Assembly: GCA_913064925.1 (NCBI GenBank)
Contig: CAJYBN010000009.1
Coordinates: 1 to 25,106, forward strand
From: an uncultured Peptococcaceae bacterium
GTDB lineage: Bacteria; Bacillota; Desulfotomaculia; Desulfotomaculales; Desulfallaceae
Reading direction: 5' to 3'
DNA length: 25,106 nt
The translations under genes and the position numbers were made by a program. Below are positions 14,248 to 22,960 of the stretch, piece after piece. The notes beneath the pieces are model-generated. The model saw nothing but the letters and a program-made list of their open reading frames with translations, did not search any database and was not told the origin of the DNA. Every line of letters begins with the position of its first letter. Position 1 is the stretch's first letter.

Positions 14248-14285
14248 ACATAAAATCCCGCGGGTAGAAAGGAAGGTCAACTGAA

Positions 14286-15044
14286 TTGAGAGAGTATGTT
14301 TTGCGCCGCATGCTGCTGGATGAATCGGCTCCGGGCCGGCCCGGCGTTATAATAACCCCCAAGGCTCTGGTGCTCCACTGGACGGGTAACACCGGTGCCG
14401 GGGCCGACGCAGTGGCCAATCGCAATTACTTCAATAGTGTGGGCCGGTCTGTAAGCGCTCATTATATCGTCGATGACCAACAGGTGGTACAATGTCTGCC
14501 GGAAAATGAAATGGCCTATCACGTGGGAGCCGAAAAATACACGCCAAAAGCTCTGGAGCTGCTCTCTCCTTACCCTAACGACTGCACGCTGGGCATTGAA
14601 ATGTGCGTCAACCGGGACGGCGATTTCCGGCAAACCTACGCCAACACCGTGGCCCTGGTGTCTCACATTTTGCACCGCCGCGGCTGGTACACGGATAGGC
14701 TCTGGCGACACTATGACGTAACCGGCAAGGTGTGCCCGGCTTACTGGGTGGAGGACTCCTATGCCGTCCGGTACGGTTTTGCTTCCGCTGCTGAAGGGTG
14801 GGCGCAGTTCCGCAATGACGTTAATATCGCGCTCGGCGAACTGCAGGGCCAGGGAAAGACTTGCGTTTTCACCGATATGCAAGGGCACTGGGCGCGGGAA
14901 GCAGTGGAGCGGGCTTGCCGGCTGGGCCTTGTAAAAGGGGTTTCGGACACGGATTTTGCGCCTGACCGGCCCCTGACCCGCGCCGAAGGGGTGGTGTTGG
15001 TCATGCGGCTTTACGATTTGCTGGCGGGTAAAAACCCGCCGTAA
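14286..15044 (+). CDS. N-acetylmuramoyl-L-alanine amidase (Amidase_2) with SLH domain
   Basis: 252 residues from TTG 14286, with AAGGAAGGTC 9 nt upstream. Residues ~20-160 form an Amidase_2 domain: zinc ligands H31 (VLHWTGN), H142 and C150 (RHYDVTGKVCP) and catalytic E105 (TLGIEMC). Residues ~195-245 form one S-layer-homology repeat (FTDMQGHWAREAVERAC and FAPDRPLTRAEGVVL). Known chemistry: cleavage of the bond between MurNAc and L-alanine in peptidoglycan; SLH units hold proteins to cell-wall polymers. There is no signal peptide, as in phage endolysins of the CwlA/XlyA type, which need a holin or lysis for release. Small membrane peptides lie just upstream. A spore or autolysin role is the alternative. 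Confidence 0.88.
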   Translation: MREYVLRRMLLDESAPGRPGVIITPKALVLHWTGNTGAGADAVANRNYFNSVGRSVSAHYIVDDQQVVQCLPENEMAYHVGAEKYTPKALELLSPYPNDCTLGIEMCVNRDGDFRQTYANTVALVSHILHRRGWYTDRLWRHYDVTGKVCPAYWVEDSYAVRYGFASAAEGWAQFRNDVNIALGELQGQGKTCVFTDMQGHWAREAVERACRLGLVKGVSDTDFAPDRPLTRAEGVVLVMRLYDLLAGKNPP

Positions 15045-15421
15045 GAGCAGCGGCGGCTCAGCGGCTTTAAAGTTTTCCGGCGCGGAATTTGGACTGAGCG
15101 CATGGAACGGAAGCGTCCTCCGCTAGCAATCTCCTGCAATCTGGGGGACGGTACAAGCCGTTATCTTTTTTTGCCGGCAGCTGCGTGTGGCAGGCGGGGC
15201 CAAGCCTAGCTGCTGCCGCTTTATCGCCCGGTGCATAGAGCTGCCAAGGAGCAGAGCGTGGTAATGTTTGGCAAGCTGCCGCTCATGATGCGGGAACTAG
15301 CCCGGCTTGGTTGACAATTTTTATTATAACAAGGAAAATAGTAATAAATGTCGAAATATGTAAAAAGCTATTGCCTCTAGGTATTGTGTTTCGATAATAT
15401 TAAAGCGGGGAGGTGGGGCCT
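15045..15421. other. intergenic region between amidase and fapA
   Basis: About 375 bp. No convincing gene on either strand. ACGG-6-CCGT at 15148-15161 followed by ATCTTTTTTT may end the amidase transcript. CGGCAGC/GCTGCCG (15175-15181, 15212-15218) form a longer-range inverted repeat. The GC-rich first part gives way to an AT-rich promoter region after 15310. Confidence 0.5.
15371..15400 (+). promoter_or_regulatory. sigma-A-like promoter of the FapA gene
   Basis: TTGCCT (15371-15376), 18 nt, TAATAT (15395-15400). This starts the transcript close to the ribosome binding site at 15407, so a second candidate upstream, TTGACA (15311) with GAAAAT (15334), may be the real one. Confidence 0.4.
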
Positions 15422-17401
15422 ATGACCCAGCCGGCCAAGGGATCCATTGAAGCTTTTTTGGAACAGATCATTAAGGAAGAGCTTTTGAACAGGGAGAAGC
15501 AAGGTAGTGACAATGTGCAACGGCGACAAGAAGAGAAGGAGGTTCCGTTATTCGATCTTCCCAGTGATAATTTTGAAAATTCGGATTTTAATAACGAGCC
15601 CGGCGTCGCCCCGGATGTCGGTCGAGTTCAGGTTACATTCGGCACGGCTTGGGTCAGCGGCGGTGTAATTCAAGTCAAAGGCCTGCCGGAACGCGACGTG
15701 TTACCCACCATTACTCCCTGCACTGGCGTAACCTTGTATATTAACGGCAAAAAGGTAACGAAAAAAACGGCGGTCTCCGAGCTTGACCACATCGAAGTAG
15801 AGTGCCGCACCGTCAAGATACCGGCACAAATGAGCATAGAATACGCTGAAGACTTACTGGCTGCCTATCTCAAAATACAGCTGGAAAGGAACATCAAGCA
15901 TGTCCTGGTGGATCAACCGGAACAGAAAAACTTGGTGCTGCGCACGGAAGTGGTGGAAACCACCTGTTTGCCCTATTCCAGCTCGGATATTTTTAATTTT
16001 TTAAATGATAGCGGTATCAAGTTCGGCCTGGATTACCGGCAAATTCAGCAGATCCTGGAAAACCCGGCCGACGGAAAGTATAAAGTGGCGGAGGGTGAAA
16101 AGCCCGTTCCACCGGTAGATGATTACGTAGCCGTGCTGTTCCAGGAAAACCCCATTCGGCCCAATGAACAGGAAGCCGGTAAAATCGACTTTAAGCAAAA
16201 AATATGGATACCTTCAGTAGAAAAGGACGCCGTTCTGGCTGTCAGAAGGCCCGGCACCCCCGGGCTACCCGGAACATCGGTTTTCGGGGATCCGGTGATG
16301 CCCAGGGAGAAAAAGACAATCAATATAAAAGCGGGTAAAGGGACAAGCCTGGCGGGCAATGGCGATACGGTGGTGGCCACCCGGCCGGGCCGCCCCAGGG
16401 TCAGGCGCGGCCGCGACGCCTGGCTGTTTACCGTGGAGGACTGCCTAATTATATACAACAATATCGATATCAATACGGGCCACCAGTTTTTCAAGGGCTC
16501 CATCAAAGTGTACGGTAACGTGGAAGATGGCATGAAGATACGCGCCGGCGGTGCTCTGATGATCGCCGGTTACTGCTCCCGAGCGGACGTGGTGGCCATG
16601 GAACATGTATGGGTAAAAAGCATCATCGGCTCCTCGGTCCAGGCGGGGGTGAAGGGTAAGTACTTCCGGGAGTGCCAAATGACCCTTTACGACCTGAAGC
16701 AGCAGTTGAACAAGCTTATCCAGGCCCTTGAGCAGGTGCAGGCCAGGATCAGGGAAAGCGATATCAAGGTCAGGGCGGGGTATCTGGCCTTGGTGATCAT
16801 TGAAAAGTTTTTTCCAGATATTCCCAAGTTGCTAGGGCAGACGCTGCATTATTTCCGGGTTATACCGGTGGAATTACCCGAATTCACCAGCCGCATGCTG
16901 CAAATGATCGAACAAAACCTGCCGCCCCGGGACCTTACGGCGGAGAAAATTAAGGATATCGTGGAGGCCATATCCCAAACGGAAAGCTATTACTTTGATA
17001 ACACCAGCCCGGCGGATATAAGCGCTGAATACGTACTGCAGTCGCGGCTGTCTTGCACCGGAAACATCAACATTTTAGGGCAGGGGTGTTACATTTCCGA
17101 ACTGAACGCCGGCAATAACGTTTTAATCAGCGGCTTCGTGCGCGGCGGAAGGGTAACGGCAGCCAATGAAATTACGGTGGGGGAAGCCGGTTCCAAGGCC
17201 GGCGCTCCGACGCTGTTGAAAACCACGGAAAAAGGGCGCATTACCGTTTTGCACAAAGCTTACGAGGGGACGACTTTCGTCGTTGGGGGGGCGAAAAAAA
17301 CGCTTCCGGCCACCACCCAGGGCAGGATGACGGTGTTCTTACGTAATAATGAACTGGTTGTGGCCGGTTCAGATGTCTCGCGCAGCGCCACGGTGAGGTA
17401 G
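15422..17401 (+). CDS. FapA/DUF342 family protein, 659 residues
   Basis: ATG 15422, 7 nt after GGGGAGGT. The N-terminal ~50 residues are charged (helical, E/K rich), followed by a beta-rich domain (about 65-160) and the FapA region (about 190-600). Typical family strings are RRPGTPGLPGTSVFGDP, TINIKAGKGT, KGSIKVYGNVEDGMKIRAGG and IIGSSVQAG, which form a right-handed beta-helix. A helical insertion (DLKQQLNKLIQALEQVQARI, about 420-445) splits the helix. Known: DUF342 proteins, including FapA of Vibrio, take part in flagellar pole placement or act as polymerising scaffolds; many Firmicutes have them with no known role. No flagellar gene is nearby, so the function here is open. Confidence 0.87.
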   Translation: MTQPAKGSIEAFLEQIIKEELLNREKQGSDNVQRRQEEKEVPLFDLPSDNFENSDFNNEPGVAPDVGRVQVTFGTAWVSGGVIQVKGLPERDVLPTITPCTGVTLYINGKKVTKKTAVSELDHIEVECRTVKIPAQMSIEYAEDLLAAYLKIQLERNIKHVLVDQPEQKNLVLRTEVVETTCLPYSSSDIFNFLNDSGIKFGLDYRQIQQILENPADGKYKVAEGEKPVPPVDDYVAVLFQENPIRPNEQEAGKIDFKQKIWIPSVEKDAVLAVRRPGTPGLPGTSVFGDPVMPREKKTINIKAGKGTSLAGNGDTVVATRPGRPRVRRGRDAWLFTVEDCLIIYNNIDINTGHQFFKGSIKVYGNVEDGMKIRAGGALMIAGYCSRADVVAMEHVWVKSIIGSSVQAGVKGKYFRECQMTLYDLKQQLNKLIQALEQVQARIRESDIKVRAGYLALVIIEKFFPDIPKLLGQTLHYFRVIPVELPEFTSRMLQMIEQNLPPRDLTAEKIKDIVEAISQTESYYFDNTSPADISAEYVLQSRLSCTGNINILGQGCYISELNAGNNVLISGFVRGGRVTAANEITVGEAGSKAGAPTLLKTTEKGRITVLHKAYEGTTFVVGGAKKTLPATTQGRMTVFLRNNELVVAGSDVSRSATVR

Positions 17402-17490
17402 AACCAGTTTGTGCCACGAGTGTGCCGCGTAGTCATGCCGGCTTTGTCAAATCAAGGTCAGTACGCGGGAGGGCGCCGCAAGTAAAAGAG

Positions 17491-17997
17491 CTAACTGGGC
17501 GGCGCGTTGTCAAACAGCTGCTTGATAAACGGCAGGAGGTCGACGGGCCTGACGATACCCACCACCTCTCCCTGTTCGTTAACTACGGGCACAATGGTGA
17601 TGCGGCGGTTCAAAATTATTTCCGCCGCCTTGGAGGGGTAGTCGTCTTCCGCTACGGACACCTGCACCACGGGCTTGATGCACTTTTTCAACGGCGTGTC
17701 TTTGATCATCTGTACTCCTTCCCAGTAAAACATGCCGGGGCGGTTAAAGGTGAAAACACCCAGCCAACCGCCCGCCTTGGGGGCCAGGTTGTTGATGGCT
17801 TCAAAAACGCCGCGCAGGGTCAAAAAGCCAGCAATTTTATTGTTTTGGTCCAGCACCACAATCCACCGGTAGCCCTTTTCCCTGGACATGCGGTACATCA
17901 TGTTGACCGCCTGTTCTAGGGTAGCGTTTCCAGGTAAAGTGGGATAATCCGCCAGCGGAATCATGTAGTCCTTTACCGTTTTCGGCTTGTCTGCCAC
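17491..17997 (-). CDS. CBS-domain pair protein, 168 residues
   Basis: Start GTG 17997 with TGGAGGTG upstream; the in-frame GTG at 18006 overlaps that site. Two CBS domains: VKDYMIPLADYPTLPGNATL through FLTLRGVFEAINN (about 8-70) and KKCIKPVVQVSVAEDDYPSK through GIVRPVDLLPFI (about 103-160). A ~30-residue linker (GWLGVFTFNRPGMFYWEGVQ) separates them. Known: CBS pairs bind adenine nucleotides and act as energy sensors or regulate attached enzymes. It stands alone and no catalytic domain is fused, so its target is unknown. Promoter at 18038-18066. Confidence 0.9.
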   Translation of the reverse strand: MADKPKTVKDYMIPLADYPTLPGNATLEQAVNMMYRMSREKGYRWIVVLDQNNKIAGFLTLRGVFEAINNLAPKAGGWLGVFTFNRPGMFYWEGVQMIKDTPLKKCIKPVVQVSVAEDDYPSKAAEIILNRRITIVPVVNEQGEVVGIVRPVDLLPFIKQLFDNAPPS

Positions 17998-18037
17998 GGT
18001 AAACACCTCCAGTCATTGGTTTATTGTTAATAACTAA

Positions 18038-18066
18038 ATATTAGATGTTTTGTCACCGGCAAGCAA
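18038..18066 (-). promoter_or_regulatory. sigma-A promoter of the CBS gene
   Basis: Minus strand: TTGCTT (18061-18066), exactly 17 nt, TAATAT (18038-18043), 40 nt before the start codon. Confidence 0.6.
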
Positions 18067-18136
18067 TAATTACGTCCTCTGTTGGTAGTATTGACGCTTG
18101 AAGCGTATTATCCCGGTGTCGATTTTTTCACAAGGA

Positions 18137-18175
18137 TAAGCAAGGCCCGCTGCGTTAAGCAGCGGGCCTTGCTTA
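18137..18175 (-). terminator. 17-bp perfect hairpin ending the cotJC transcript
   Basis: TAAGCAAGGCCCGCTGC (18137-18153), loop GTTAA, exact complement (18159-18175). The cotJC stop codon (18173-18175) forms the base of the stem. Only a weak T-rich tail follows. Confidence 0.65.
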
Positions 18176-18853
18176 CTGGCTGAGGTCCGGGTTTTGGAAG
18201 CCGGGGGCCTGGGGTTGACCTACGTCGAAAAACTTGCCGCCCGGGGACAGGTCAAAGTACAGCCGGGCATCCTTGTCCACGCCCCAGTCGCGGTTGGAGC
18301 CGCTGTCCTGGATTTTTTGCAGGGCTTCCCGGAACAGGGTATTGTGGGCTTCCTCGCGGTTCAGCAGGAAGTCGATCATTTGCCGCACGTACTTATCGCT
18401 GATCTGGCGGTGCAGGTACTCGTATACCACCTTGGCTCGCTGCTCGGCGGCGATGTTGGACAAAATATCGGCGGGCAGGTCACCGGTGACGTTAACGTAG
18501 GCGGCAGTAAAGGGAACGCCGGACCCGTTGGTCAGGTAGGGTGCCAGGCCGGTCAACACGTTGGCCTCGATATTGCCCGCGGGCTGCGTACCCTGCATGT
18601 CGATGTCGTGGCCGTTCAACAGGTTGACGGCGGTGGCGACCATTTCCATGTGGCTTAATTCCTCTGAAGCGATGTCCAGAAAAAGATCCTTGATTTCCGG
18701 ATCCTTAATGCGAAAGCTTTGGGAGATGTACTGCAGGGCGGCTGTTAATTCGCCGTTGGGCCCGCCCAGCTGCTCCTGCAGCATGGCGGCATACTGCGGG
18801 TTGGGGCCTTCCACCTTGACCATTTCCAGCAGCCGTTTGTCGTATTTGAACAC
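18173..18853 (-). CDS. cotJC: CotJC-type manganese catalase / spore-coat protein
   Basis: 226 residues from GTG 18853, with GGAGGGG 5 nt upstream. Ferritin-like four-helix fold with the dimanganese ligands of Mn-catalases: E35 (GPNGELTAA), E64 and H67 (SEELSHME), E136 (AAEQRAK) and H169 (REEAHNTL). Length and C-terminus (DLSPGGKFF) match CotJC, an inner spore-coat protein of Bacillus and Clostridia, thought to remove peroxide. CotJA and CotJB, its usual operon partners, are not adjacent. CATACGAA on the minus strand (18908-18915) resembles a SigmaE -10 element; a proper -35 was not seen. A vegetative Mn-catalase is the alternative. Confidence 0.88.
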   Translation of the reverse strand: MFKYDKRLLEMVKVEGPNPQYAAMLQEQLGGPNGELTAALQYISQSFRIKDPEIKDLFLDIASEELSHMEMVATAVNLLNGHDIDMQGTQPAGNIEANVLTGLAPYLTNGSGVPFTAAYVNVTGDLPADILSNIAAEQRAKVVYEYLHRQISDKYVRQMIDFLLNREEAHNTLFREALQKIQDSGSNRDWGVDKDARLYFDLSPGGKFFDVGQPQAPGFQNPDLSQ

Positions 18854-19003
18854 GTGAACCCCTCCTTTTTCTTCATTACTATCTTCTTATTATCTCCTTC
18901 GCATCAGTTCGTATGCAGCGCAAAATTTGTTTTCCCGCCGGCGCAAATAATTGCCGCTGCCGTTTTAAACAGCGCATTTTTGCGCACAATACCACTATCG
19001 GCA

Positions 19004-19041
19004 GCCGGTTCCCGGCGCTGCCCGCGCCGGGAGCAACCGGC
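19004..19041 (+). repeat. long hairpin in the malQ leader
   Basis: GCCGGT plus TCCCGGCGC (19004-19018), loop TGCCC, then GCGCCGGGA, a 3-nt bulge GCA, and ACCGGC (19024-19041): 15 bp in all. It ends 23 nt before the malQ start. No T-run follows. A further small hairpin GCGCA/TGCGC lies near 18972-18985. Could insulate cotJC from malQ or modulate malQ translation. Confidence 0.5.
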
Positions 19042-19064
19042 GGGAGTGTGCTTTTGGGGGGTAA

Positions 19065-21101
19065 ATGATGCCGAGCGGGGAGGACCAATTGCTATACCGG
19101 TTGGCCCGGCTGCTGGGGGTGCAAATTTCCCCTGAAGATGCAGCGGCGGCGCCTGAGCCGGTGCTGGCCGTGCTCCGGGCGCTGGGCGTGCCGGTGGAGA
19201 CCGGGGCGGACGTACCCGAAGCATGGCGCAAGTGCAGGCAGGATTTGTGGCAGCGGTGCTGCGAACCGGTGATGGTGGCCTGGGAAGGCAGGCCAGCCCA
19301 CCTGGAACTGCGCCTGGCGGCGGACCGGGCGGGTGATACGGCAGAGTGCCTGTTGGAGCCGGAAAGGGGCACTCCGCGGCAGTGGACCGCTCGGCTGGGC
19401 GACCTGCCCGTGCAGGGCGCGGCAACGGTGGAGGGGGTGCGCTATTTGGTTAAGCGCCTGCCCTTGCCCAGCGACTTGCCGGGGGGTTATCACCGCTGCA
19501 TGCTGAGCATTGGGGGCCGGTGCTGGACGAGCTTGGTGATAGCCGCGCCGCGCCGGGCCTACCTGCCCCCCGCCGGCCGGGCGCGCGCGTGGGGCATATT
19601 CCTGCCCCTTTATGCCTTGCGCACCCGGCGCAGCTGGGCCGCTGCCGACGTTACAGATTTAGCCGCCCTTATGCGCTGGGTGCGCCGGTTGGGAGGGGAA
19701 CTGGTGGGCACGCTGCCGCTGCTGGCCGCCTACCTGGATGAACCTTTCGACCCCAGTCCCTATGCTCCGGTCAGCCGCCTGTTTTGGAACGAGTTTTACC
19801 TGGACCCGGCCCGGGCGCCGGAACTGGGGCAGTGCCCGGCAGCCCGGGAACTGGTTAATTCACCCGGGTTCAAGGAAGAGACCGCCCGTTTAAGGGAAGC
19901 GCCCCTGGTGGATTACCGCCGCGGGATGCTGCTGAAGCGCAGGGTGCTGCAGCTGCTGGCCCGTTGTTGCGCCGGCGACCCCGCCAGGCAGGCCGCCCTG
20001 CAGCGCTGGGCGGAGGCGCACCCGGCGGCGCGGGATTATGCCCGTTTTCGGGCTGCGGTAGAACAGCGCCGCGCTGGTTGGACCCGGTGGCCGGAACGCA
20101 TGCGCCGGGGCGAACTGCGGGAAGAAGATTATGACCCCGATGCCGAGCATTATCACTTGTACGTGCAGTGGCTGGTCCACGACCAGTTCCGGCAGCTGGC
20201 GGCGGAAGCCCGCCGGCGCGGGCCGGGGCTGTACCTGGATTTTCCGCTGGGGGTGCACCGGGACGGCTATGACACGTGGCGCTGGCGGGAAGCCTTTGCC
20301 CTGCAGGCCGGCTGCGGTGCCCCGCCCGACCAGCTAAACGACCAGGGACAATTCTGGGGTTTCCCGCCCCTGCACCCGGAAGGAGTGCGGCGGCAGGGCT
20401 ACCGTTACTTTATCGACTGCCTGCGGCACCACCTGCGGCACGCCGGCGCCTTGCGCCTGGACCACGTCATGAGCCTGCACCGCCTTTACTGGATTCCCGA
20501 GGGATATGCCGCCCGCCAGGGTGTTTATGTAAGCTATCGCGCCGAGGAATTTTACGCCGTTTTATGCCTGGAGTCGCACCGGCACCGGGCCGTGCTGGTG
20601 GGCGAGGACCTGGGCGTGGTGCCTCCTTACGTCCGGGCGGCCATGGCCCGGCACAAGATTTACCGCATGTACATACTGCCTTTTGAGTTCCGGGAGGTTC
20701 CCCGCGGGGGGCTGAAGCCCGTCCGCGCCAGAGCGCTGGCCGCCCTTAACACCCACGACATGTCTCCCTTTGCGGCATTTTGGCGCCGGCAGGGTCGGGA
20801 GGCCCGCCGGAATTTGGTAATGTTTTTGCACCGCCGGGGGCAGCTGCCGCTTCCCGGCACCGGTGCGGCGCCGGTTCTGCGGTCCTGCCTGCGGCACCTG
20901 GCTGCGGGCCGGCCGCGCATCGTGCTGGTCAACCTGGAAGATTTATGGCTGGAAACCAATCCTCAGAACGTGCCCGGTGATGCCGGCGATTATCCCAACT
21001 GGCGGCGCAAGGCGCGCCGGGACTTGGAATCGTTTAGCGGCATGCCCGGCATACTAAAGGTACTGCGGGACATCGACAAGTTGAGAAAGCGAGGGAATTA
21101 A
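19065..21101 (+). CDS. malQ: 4-alpha-glucanotransferase (amylomaltase, GH77)
   Basis: 678 residues; two adjacent ATGs (19065, 19068) follow a GGGGGG tract. Residues ~200-670 form the GH77 barrel with LYLDFPLGVHRDG, PPDQLNDQGQFWGFPPL, the nucleophile D466 (LRLDHVM), acid/base E514 (GEDLGVV) and D565 (NTHD). The N-terminal ~190 residues are an extra domain like that of the long MalQ type of Actinobacteria. Known reaction: transfer of 4-alpha-glucan segments between maltodextrins in the cytoplasm. Some motif residues differ from classic MalQ (LDFPLGVH in place of DLPIGVA; QFWG in place of QDWG), so substrate range may differ. Stop TAA overlaps the treZ ATG by one base; first gene of a three-gene operon. 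Confidence 0.9.
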   Translation: MMPSGEDQLLYRLARLLGVQISPEDAAAAPEPVLAVLRALGVPVETGADVPEAWRKCRQDLWQRCCEPVMVAWEGRPAHLELRLAADRAGDTAECLLEPERGTPRQWTARLGDLPVQGAATVEGVRYLVKRLPLPSDLPGGYHRCMLSIGGRCWTSLVIAAPRRAYLPPAGRARAWGIFLPLYALRTRRSWAAADVTDLAALMRWVRRLGGELVGTLPLLAAYLDEPFDPSPYAPVSRLFWNEFYLDPARAPELGQCPAARELVNSPGFKEETARLREAPLVDYRRGMLLKRRVLQLLARCCAGDPARQAALQRWAEAHPAARDYARFRAAVEQRRAGWTRWPERMRRGELREEDYDPDAEHYHLYVQWLVHDQFRQLAAEARRRGPGLYLDFPLGVHRDGYDTWRWREAFALQAGCGAPPDQLNDQGQFWGFPPLHPEGVRRQGYRYFIDCLRHHLRHAGALRLDHVMSLHRLYWIPEGYAARQGVYVSYRAEEFYAVLCLESHRHRAVLVGEDLGVVPPYVRAAMARHKIYRMYILPFEFREVPRGGLKPVRARALAALNTHDMSPFAAFWRRQGREARRNLVMFLHRRGQLPLPGTGAAPVLRSCLRHLAAGRPRIVLVNLEDLWLETNPQNVPGDAGDYPNWRRKARRDLESFSGMPGILKVLRDIDKLRKRGN

Positions 21102-22957
21102 TGTTGATGGATGCAGGGGTGAGCTTAGGTGCCGTCTACCTGGGGGAGGGGCGGTGCCGCTTCGAGGTTTGGGCTCCCCTGGCCGAGCGGGTGGCCGTGC
21201 ACGTCGTCCGGCCGCGGGAATGCGTGGTGGAGCTGGACCGGCGGGAACGGGGCTACTACCGCGGGGTGCTGCACGGGGTGGAACCGGGCAGCCGGTATTT
21301 CTACCTGCTGGATGGCAAAAAGGAAAGGCCTGACCCCGCCTCGCGCTACCAGCCGGAAGGAGTGCACGGCCCCTCCCAGGTGGTGGATGGGAGTACTTTT
21401 GTTTGGTCGGATGCAGGCTGGTCCGGCGTTCTCCTGCCGGACCTGGTGATCTACGAATTGCACGTGGGGACTTTTACGCCCGAGGGAACCTTTACCGCTG
21501 CTATTCCGCACCTGTGGGAGTTAAAGAAATTGGGTGTCACGGCCGTAGAAATAATGCCCGTAGCTCAGTTTCCGGGCCACCGCAACTGGGGATACGACGG
21601 GGTTTATCCCTTTGCCGTGCAGAACACCTACGGCGGGCCCGATGGCTTGCGCCAGCTGGTTGACGCCTGTCACGGCATCGGGTTGGCCGTCATCCTCGAT
21701 GTGGTGTATAACCACCTGGGACTCGAAGGAAACTATCTGGCCGAATTTGCCCCCTACTTCAGCGAGCGCTACACCGGCTCGTGGGGTCCGGCGCTGAACT
21801 TCGACGGGCCTGGCAGCGACGAGGTACGGCGCTTTTTCGTGGAAAACGCCCTGTACTGGTTGACGGAATTTCACGTGGACGGCCTCAGGCTGGACGCCGT
21901 GCACGGCATCACCGACATGTCGGCGCGGCCTTTCCTGCAGGAGCTGGCCGATGCAGTGCGCCGGCAGGGGGAGCGCCTGGGCCGGGTCGTGCACGTAATT
22001 GCTGAAAGCGACCTGAACGACCCCCGGGTGATTAACCCGCCCGAAGTGGGAGGATACGGAATAGACGCCCAGTGGTGCGACGATTTTCATCACGCCCTGC
22101 ACAGCCTGTTAACGGGGGAGCGGCGCGGCTACTACCGCGACTTCGGCAAGCTGGAACACCTGGCCCGGGCCTTCCGCGGTGGTTACGTTTACACCGGGCA
22201 GTATTCCGCTTACCGGCAGCGCCGGCATGGCAGCCCGCCACGCCTCAGCCCGGCGCGGCGGTTTGTGGTTTTTGCCCAAAACCACGACCAGGTGGGCAAC
22301 CGCGCCCGCGGGGAAAGGCTGGCATCTTTGGTTTCCTTTGCCAAGCTAAAACTGGCCGCCTGCGCGGTGCTCCTGTCCCCCTTCATACCCCTATTGTTTA
22401 TGGGCGAGGAATACGGTGAACTGGCACCTTTTTTGTACTTTACCAGCTATTCCGATCCGGAGCTGGCCGAGGCGGTACGCCGCGGGAGACGGGAAGAATT
22501 TGCCGACTTCGCCTGGGAGGGCCAGGTACCCGACCCGCAGGCCGAAAATACCTTTACGCGTTCCCGGTTGAACCGCGACCTGCGGCAGCAGGAGCGGCAC
22601 CGGGTGCTGTACCGGTTGTACCGGCAGTTGCTCCGCCTGCGCCGGGATCTGCCGGCCCTGGCCGACATGAACCGGGAAAACCTGGATACCGCGGTTCTGG
22701 AACGGGAGAGGGTGCTGCTGGTGCGCCGCTGGAGTAGAGGAGACGAGGTGTGCATGTTTTTTTCCTTCGGTGATGCGGCGGTGGAGGCGCACCTTCCCCT
22801 GCCGGCAGGGCACTGGTGCAAGAAACTGGATACCGGGGAGGAGCAGTGGCTGGGCGGCGGCACCGCCGTCCCCAAAGCGGTGGATTCGCCGGGAATACTG
22901 ACCGTGACCCTGGAACCTGGGCAGTGCGTTTTGTGGCAGCGAGTCAAGGAGGATTAA
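21101..22957 (+). CDS. treZ: malto-oligosyltrehalose trehalohydrolase (GH13)
   Basis: 618 residues from ATG 21101, which overlaps the malQ stop; a second in-frame ATG lies at 21107. An N-terminal CBM48/E-set domain (about 5-110, FEVWAPLAERVAVHV) precedes the GH13 barrel with IYELHVGTFTPEGTF, WGYDGVYPFAVQNTYGGP, nucleophile D265 (VDGLRLDAVHGI), acid/base E302 (VIAESDLND) and D396 (QNHDQVGN). The strings DAQWCDDFHHALHSLLTGE and LLFMGEEYGELAPFLYFT separate TreZ from the branching enzyme GlgB. Known reaction: release of trehalose from maltooligosyl-trehalose, which TreY makes. No treY lies in the window. Together with MalQ and the GH57 enzyme it suggests conversion of glycogen or maltodextrins to trehalose. 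Confidence 0.93.
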   Translation: MLMDAGVSLGAVYLGEGRCRFEVWAPLAERVAVHVVRPRECVVELDRRERGYYRGVLHGVEPGSRYFYLLDGKKERPDPASRYQPEGVHGPSQVVDGSTFVWSDAGWSGVLLPDLVIYELHVGTFTPEGTFTAAIPHLWELKKLGVTAVEIMPVAQFPGHRNWGYDGVYPFAVQNTYGGPDGLRQLVDACHGIGLAVILDVVYNHLGLEGNYLAEFAPYFSERYTGSWGPALNFDGPGSDEVRRFFVENALYWLTEFHVDGLRLDAVHGITDMSARPFLQELADAVRRQGERLGRVVHVIAESDLNDPRVINPPEVGGYGIDAQWCDDFHHALHSLLTGERRGYYRDFGKLEHLARAFRGGYVYTGQYSAYRQRRHGSPPRLSPARRFVVFAQNHDQVGNRARGERLASLVSFAKLKLAACAVLLSPFIPLLFMGEEYGELAPFLYFTSYSDPELAEAVRRGRREEFADFAWEGQVPDPQAENTFTRSRLNRDLRQQERHRVLYRLYRQLLRLRRDLPALADMNRENLDTAVLERERVLLVRRWSRGDEVCMFFSFGDAAVEAHLPLPAGHWCKKLDTGEEQWLGGGTAVPKAVDSPGILTVTLEPGQCVLWQRVKED

Positions 22958-22960
22958 AGC

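Noticed and set aside
14190..14285. Possible c-di-GMP or c-di-AMP riboswitch before the amidase
   Set aside because: Core sequence motifs of these classes could not be found. Kept only as an unclassified leader hairpin.
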